A stretch of 64,000 nucleotides of DNA from CALCNS01 sp964425745 (GTDB lineage Bacteria; Bacillota; JAAYKD01): contig CAYRNW010000001.1 of the NCBI GenBank assembly GCA_964425745.1, forward strand, positions 1 through 64,000. The letters are read 5' to 3'. The notes under the pieces are model-generated. The model worked only from the letters and a program-made list of their open reading frames with translations, searched no databases and was not told where the DNA came from. Positions 60,456 to 64,000 of this stretch are shown piece by piece (position 1 is the stretch's first letter; every line of letters begins with the position of its first letter). The position numbers and the translations under genes are program-made.

Positions 60456-61640
60456 CTATAAATAATGTGGGGTTTTAGGGGTTAAGATTTCTGCACCTTT
60501 TTCGGTAATCAGGATCATATCTTCAATATTAAAGCCGTTGTATTCGGTGATATAGAAAGGCGCTTCAACAGCTAAAATCATGCCTGGAACCAGTTTTCTG
60601 TGGTTATTAGGACTGATGTATGGGTCTTCGGCTGTGGCTGGTCCTAGGCTAATGCTATGACCCATATGTCCGCGCACATACTTAGGGAATTTTTCTTTTA
60701 CGTATTCGTAACCGATGGAAAAGAGTTCGTGAAAGGACAGTCCGGGTTTAGCAGAGGCTATCATCTTCCTTTGTGCCTCGAATAAGCGATCTTTTAAGGC
60801 ATATAGTTCAGCATCAGCACCATCCATGACCCAAGTTCGCGAGGTATCGGTGGTGTAAAATTTGAATTCTGCATTGACCCCGGCATCGAATTTTATAACT
60901 TCTCCAGGTTGAACAATCTTGTTGGTTGGTAGTGTTAATCGGGATGAATTCGAACCTGCAGAAAACATGGACCAGGCACTTGGAACACAAACCCCACTTG
61001 CAAGAGCGTGTTTACGAAAACATTCGACTAATTCACGTTCCGAAACACCGATTCGTGCAATTTTACTGACTTGAAGAAACGCATGATCTGCAGCAGAGCA
61101 GAGGGTGCGGAAAATTGCAATCTCATCTGGATCTTTCACGCTTCGCATTTCAATGAGCAAATCAGAAATGTCATAAAACTCTGCTTCGGGAAACATTTGC
61201 TTTACTTGCTGAAAATAGGAAACAGGAGTATACGCCATTTCGATGCCTACTTTTTTAGAGTTGAGGTCGAGTGCGTCCAAGAATTTATGTAAAACATCAA
61301 AAGAAGTTAGTCGTGGGGTTGAAATCTTTTCTTCGCTCCTTAAAAGCTCATCTCGCGTTCCTGCACCTACCCATGTGTCATATTTCTCAATATAGTAATT
61401 TTCTGTGGCGGCAAGTCGGAAGCTGGGTTCTTCAAAGTCCATGGTAGTAATGTGAACCGGTGTCTTTGAGTCTGCCGATATTACTGCTAAGGAAAAACCC
61501 GGAGTGCGAGAGACGGATAGTTGATGTCCGCTTAACCCTGTTAAATAAAAGAAGTTTTCTGGTGATAATACAATAGCACCATCGAGGCCATATTTGGTTA
61601 ATACCTCTTTGAACCTTTTGCTTTTAGGGATGAAGTCCAT
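60456..61640 (-). CDS. M24-family aminopeptidase (Xaa-Pro dipeptidase-like)
   Basis: A 394-residue creatinase/aminopeptidase P-fold metallopeptidase. The N-terminal creatinase-like half (1-150) precedes the catalytic half with metal ligands D in VIKFDAGVNAEFKFYTTDTS near 255, H in MGHSISLG near 340, E in AVEAPFYITEYNG near 367 and E in IEDMILI near 380. It cleaves peptides with proline at the second position. ATG 61640 follows AAAGGAG; a longer frame has no site. It diverges from the DUF1538 gene. Confidence 0.88.
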   Translation of the reverse strand: MDFIPKSKRFKEVLTKYGLDGAIVLSPENFFYLTGLSGHQLSVSRTPGFSLAVISADSKTPVHITTMDFEEPSFRLAATENYYIEKYDTWVGAGTRDELLRSEEKISTPRLTSFDVLHKFLDALDLNSKKVGIEMAYTPVSYFQQVKQMFPEAEFYDISDLLIEMRSVKDPDEIAIFRTLCSAADHAFLQVSKIARIGVSERELVECFRKHALASGVCVPSAWSMFSAGSNSSRLTLPTNKIVQPGEVIKFDAGVNAEFKFYTTDTSRTWVMDGADAELYALKDRLFEAQRKMIASAKPGLSFHELFSIGYEYVKEKFPKYVRGHMGHSISLGPATAEDPYISPNNHRKLVPGMILAVEAPFYITEYNGFNIEDMILITEKGAEILTPKTPHYL

Positions 61641-61789
61641 GATGAGCACTCCTTTATTTGCTGAGTAAACAATAGCATCAATCAATTATAACGGGTGATC
61701 TATGGGTTGTAAAGTTTGAGGAGATGATCTTTTCAACAGGAATTTTTGAATCAGAAAGCGAATAATATAGTTGATTACGCTCTGAAAGG

Positions 61790-63286
61790 ATGAATGAGTT
61801 GAATGTTTTATTCTCAAAGATGAAAGAAGTCTTGAGTGCGGTGCTTCCAATTACGATCATCGTGGTCCTGTTGCACTTTACACTCACCCCTTTGTCACAG
61901 GATGTGTTCCTTCGTTTTATAATAGGTGCACTGCTGATCATCTTTGGTCTTACCATTTTTTTATTTGGGGTTGATATCGGAATTTCTCCCATTGGTAATG
62001 CCTTGGGGAAAGGGATCGCTAGGAGTAATAAGGTTTTGATTGTCATCATTGCCGGACTATTCTTAGGATTTTTCATCTCTATTGCTGAACCCGATTTGCA
62101 TATTTTGGCAGAACAGGTTTCGCAAATCACAGGAGGCGGCTTAACAAAATTGGATTTAGTCATGGTCGTTTCCTTGGGAGTAGCCGCTTTAGTTGCATTT
62201 GGTTTGATCCGTATTGTCTTTAACTTTCCTTTATATAAACTTCTAACAATTATGTATTTGACGATTTTTGGCTTGTCCCTATTTGTTTCTTCCGATTCAT
62301 TAGCCATTGCCTTCGATTCCTCGGGTGCCACAACCGGTGCTATGACAGTACCGTTTATTTTGGCGTTGTCAGTAGGTGTATCAAAGCTTAAAAAAGACAG
62401 CAAGGCCTCGGAAAAAGATAGCTTTGGGCTGGTGGCCATTGCTTCAGGTGGCGCGATCTTGGGTGTGTTGCTGATGAGTGTTTTTCGTAATTCGAGGGTT
62501 GATCCCGTTCAAACCGGATCTCTTCCTCCTTCTACTGTTTATCAAGGTATAACGGCTCCTTTTTTAACGAAACTTCCAATTGTGAGCGGGGAAGTCATGC
62601 TATCACTTCTCCCTATCCTTATCATTTTCTTGACTTATCAAGTTTTTTCTTTAAGGTTACCCCTTCGTCAATTAAGGCATATCATGTTTGGTCTGGTTTT
62701 TACTCTAGTCGGACTGATTCTCTTTTTATTAGGTGTCAATGCCGGCTTTATGGAAGTGGGTCGCATTGTGGGAGCTCAATTAGCTGCCATGCATCCGGCC
62801 TATGTGGTGATTGCTGGCTTTGTATTGGGAAGTGTGACAATTCTAGCAGAACCGGCAGTTAGTGTTTTAACGCATCAAATAGAAGACGTTACCACAGGTT
62901 ATGTCAAACGATCTGTTGTTTTAGCAGCTTTGGCGCTGGGTGTGGGAGTCGCTGTGGCTTTATCGGTGTTACGCATTCTCATTCCAAATCTCCAATTGTG
63001 GCATTTTCTCTTACCGGGTTATGCTTTTTCGATACTGCTCATGTATTTTGTGCCAAAATTGTTCGTAGGTATTGCGTTCGATTCCGGGGGCGTGGCATCG
63101 GGACCGATGACGGCCAGTTTCATCTTAGCGTTCTCACAAGGAGTAGCAAGTGCCATAGAAGGAGCCAATGTGATGACCGATGGCTTTGGTGTAATTGCTA
63201 TGGTTGCCATGGCACCCTTGATTACCTTACAAATATTGGGTATGGTTTTCCGAGCCAAATCCGGAAAGGCAGGAATTTCTTCATGA
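61790..63286 (+). CDS. DUF1538 multi-pass membrane protein
   Basis: A 498-residue integral membrane protein with about 12 hydrophobic helices in two repeated halves. Both halves carry the sequence LFLFGVDIGISPIGNALG or LFLLGVNAGFMEVGRIVG, and both carry FDSSGATTGAMTVPFILA or FDSGGVASGPMTASFILA, so the protein arose by internal duplication. DUF1538 proteins look like transporters. Start is uncertain: ATG 61790 is adjacent to AAAGG, TTG 61799 is better spaced. The stop overlaps the start of the PII-like gene, implying regulation by that protein. Confidence 0.85.
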   Translation: MNELNVLFSKMKEVLSAVLPITIIVVLLHFTLTPLSQDVFLRFIIGALLIIFGLTIFLFGVDIGISPIGNALGKGIARSNKVLIVIIAGLFLGFFISIAEPDLHILAEQVSQITGGGLTKLDLVMVVSLGVAALVAFGLIRIVFNFPLYKLLTIMYLTIFGLSLFVSSDSLAIAFDSSGATTGAMTVPFILALSVGVSKLKKDSKASEKDSFGLVAIASGGAILGVLLMSVFRNSRVDPVQTGSLPPSTVYQGITAPFLTKLPIVSGEVMLSLLPILIIFLTYQVFSLRLPLRQLRHIMFGLVFTLVGLILFLLGVNAGFMEVGRIVGAQLAAMHPAYVVIAGFVLGSVTILAEPAVSVLTHQIEDVTTGYVKRSVVLAALALGVGVAVALSVLRILIPNLQLWHFLLPGYAFSILLMYFVPKLFVGIAFDSGGVASGPMTASFILAFSQGVASAIEGANVMTDGFGVIAMVAMAPLITLQILGMVFRAKSGKAGISS

Positions 63287-63948
63287 GTATAGATTTTGAG
63301 AAAAGTGTTGAATTGATTAATGTGATTGTCAATCACGGTGAAGGTAGCAAAGTGGTTAAAATGGCAAAACAACTCGGGTTGCCGGGAGGAACCATGCTTT
63401 ATGCAAAGGGTACTGCACGCAATACAGTTTGGGATTTTATGGGGTTGGCCGATGTACGAAAAGAAATCGTGCTCATGGTGGCTGAAAAAGAGATAGCATA
63501 CAAAGCCCTCGATGAAATAGCTCGATCTATGAATTTTGGCAAACCAAATCGAGGGATTGCTTATAGTACGACAATTTGTGCAGTGTTAGGCACAAAGAGT
63601 TGTGCGTTTGATCAGATAACGCAAGAAAGAGGAGATACTGAGATGGTGTATCAAGCAATAACGATCATTGTAGATAAAGGTAAAGCGGAATTGGTGATCG
63701 ACGCCGCCGAGAAAGCCGGCTCAAAGGGTGGAACCGTGATCAATGGGAGAGGTTCGGGAACCCATGAAACAGCGCGTTTATTTGCAATGGATATTGAACC
63801 GGAAAAGGAAATAGTATTGATTTTGGCCGAACAAGAAAAGACAGATAGTATTGTTGCATCGATTCGTGAGTCTTTACAGATCGATCTACCTGGGAATGGA
63901 ATCATTTATGTTCAACCGGTTAATCGAACCTATGGGTTGGTTAAATAA
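63283..63948 (+). CDS. Tandem PII-like (P-II family) regulatory protein
   Basis: A 221-residue protein of two PII-like domains, residues about 7-105 and 120-218, joined by a short linker. Each has the ferredoxin-like betaalphabeta pattern (VIVNHGEGSKVVKMAKQLGL and IIVDKGKAELVIDAAEKAGS) followed by a glycine-rich GGT segment (GGTMLYAKGT, GGTVINGRGS). PII proteins bind nucleotides and gate transporters or enzymes; overlap with the DUF1538 gene (ATGA) strongly suggests it controls that membrane protein. ATG 63283 is preceded by AGGAATTTC. Confidence 0.78.
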   Translation: MSIDFEKSVELINVIVNHGEGSKVVKMAKQLGLPGGTMLYAKGTARNTVWDFMGLADVRKEIVLMVAEKEIAYKALDEIARSMNFGKPNRGIAYSTTICAVLGTKSCAFDQITQERGDTEMVYQAITIIVDKGKAELVIDAAEKAGSKGGTVINGRGSGTHETARLFAMDIEPEKEIVLILAEQEKTDSIVASIRESLQIDLPGNGIIYVQPVNRTYGLVK

Positions 63949-64000
63949 GAATTATTTTTAAGAAGGAATCAAACCAGACAAAAGCGAATGAAATGGAATT
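63949..64000. other. Window end, no feature
   Basis: The last 52 bases hold no gene or hairpin that I can support. Confidence 0.5.

Noticed and set aside
62998..63282. N-terminal extension of the tandem PII-like protein
   Set aside because: It is antisense-like frame use inside the conserved DUF1538 C-terminus; ATG 63283 with a stop-start overlap is better.
1..64000. Prophage or integrative element
   Set aside because: No integrase, terminase, capsid or conjugation gene was seen, despite the truncated genes and scars on the left.

Overview
The window looks like chromosome from a Gram-positive Clostridia-type bacterium (Bacillota), probably a free-living anaerobe. This rests on strong AGGAGG ribosome-binding sites with many TTG and GTG starts, lipoproteins with classic lipoboxes, S-layer-homology proteins, an Uup/YfmR-type ABC-F ATPase, DUF1538 and KTSC proteins, and promoters and domains resembling the SigI/RsgI system. 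No rRNA, tRNA, CRISPR array or complete insertion sequence was seen. About twenty short palindromic intergenic repeats are scattered over it, built on GGGGACTGTCCCC, GGGGTCTGACCCC or GGGGACGGTTCTC cores.

Left part (1-13.6 kb) is a worn defence and mobile-gene island. It holds the tail of a pRiA4b ORF-3-like gene, a 57-codon gene followed by a truncated GNAT-like gene, an ABC-F ATPase, a DUF4143 AAA ATPase, a class V aminotransferase and an AbiEi-type antitoxin gene whose AbiEii partner is cut to 21 codons. A complete four-gene Wadjet (JetABCD) plasmid-defence operon follows. Scars of the AbiE cassette and of the sequence upstream of jetA occur a second time (261-366 and 4868-4922), which points to past duplication and deletion.

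Middle part (13.7-44 kb): two paralogous membrane-anchored GH114-like TIM-barrel proteins flank a complete Dpp/Opp-type peptide ABC transporter operon. Then come small accessory enzymes (acyl-CoA thioesterase, DUF3795 protein, P-loop kinase, several GNATs, histidine phosphatase, MBL hydrolase), a DUF5050 lipoprotein beside a two-component system, an alpha/beta hydrolase, a UvrD-like helicase with an embedded nuclease-like segment, a frameshifted nucleotidyltransferase, a DUF296 protein, a PAS/GAF/GGDEF/HD-GYP cyclic-di-GMP protein and a secreted beta-propeller protein.

Right part (44-64 kb): nitrilase, aminotransferase, secreted C39-like peptidase, two S-layer-anchored proteins, NarL-type regulator, FAH-family enzyme, CPT-like kinase with a KTSC protein, phosphoglucomutase/phosphomannomutase, M24 peptidase, and a DUF1538 membrane protein coupled to a tandem PII-like protein.

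The most interesting pattern is in this right part. Four reverse-strand transcription units start behind the same motif, CGACCCC-N20-CGTA, with exactly 20 bases between the halves each time. It resembles SigI-type promoters. Two of these units encode a family of three small proteins built around a domain like the extracellular middle domain of RsgI anti-sigma factors, without the cytoplasmic anti-sigma part. No sigI gene is in the window, so this looks like a satellite regulon of a SigI-like factor encoded elsewhere.
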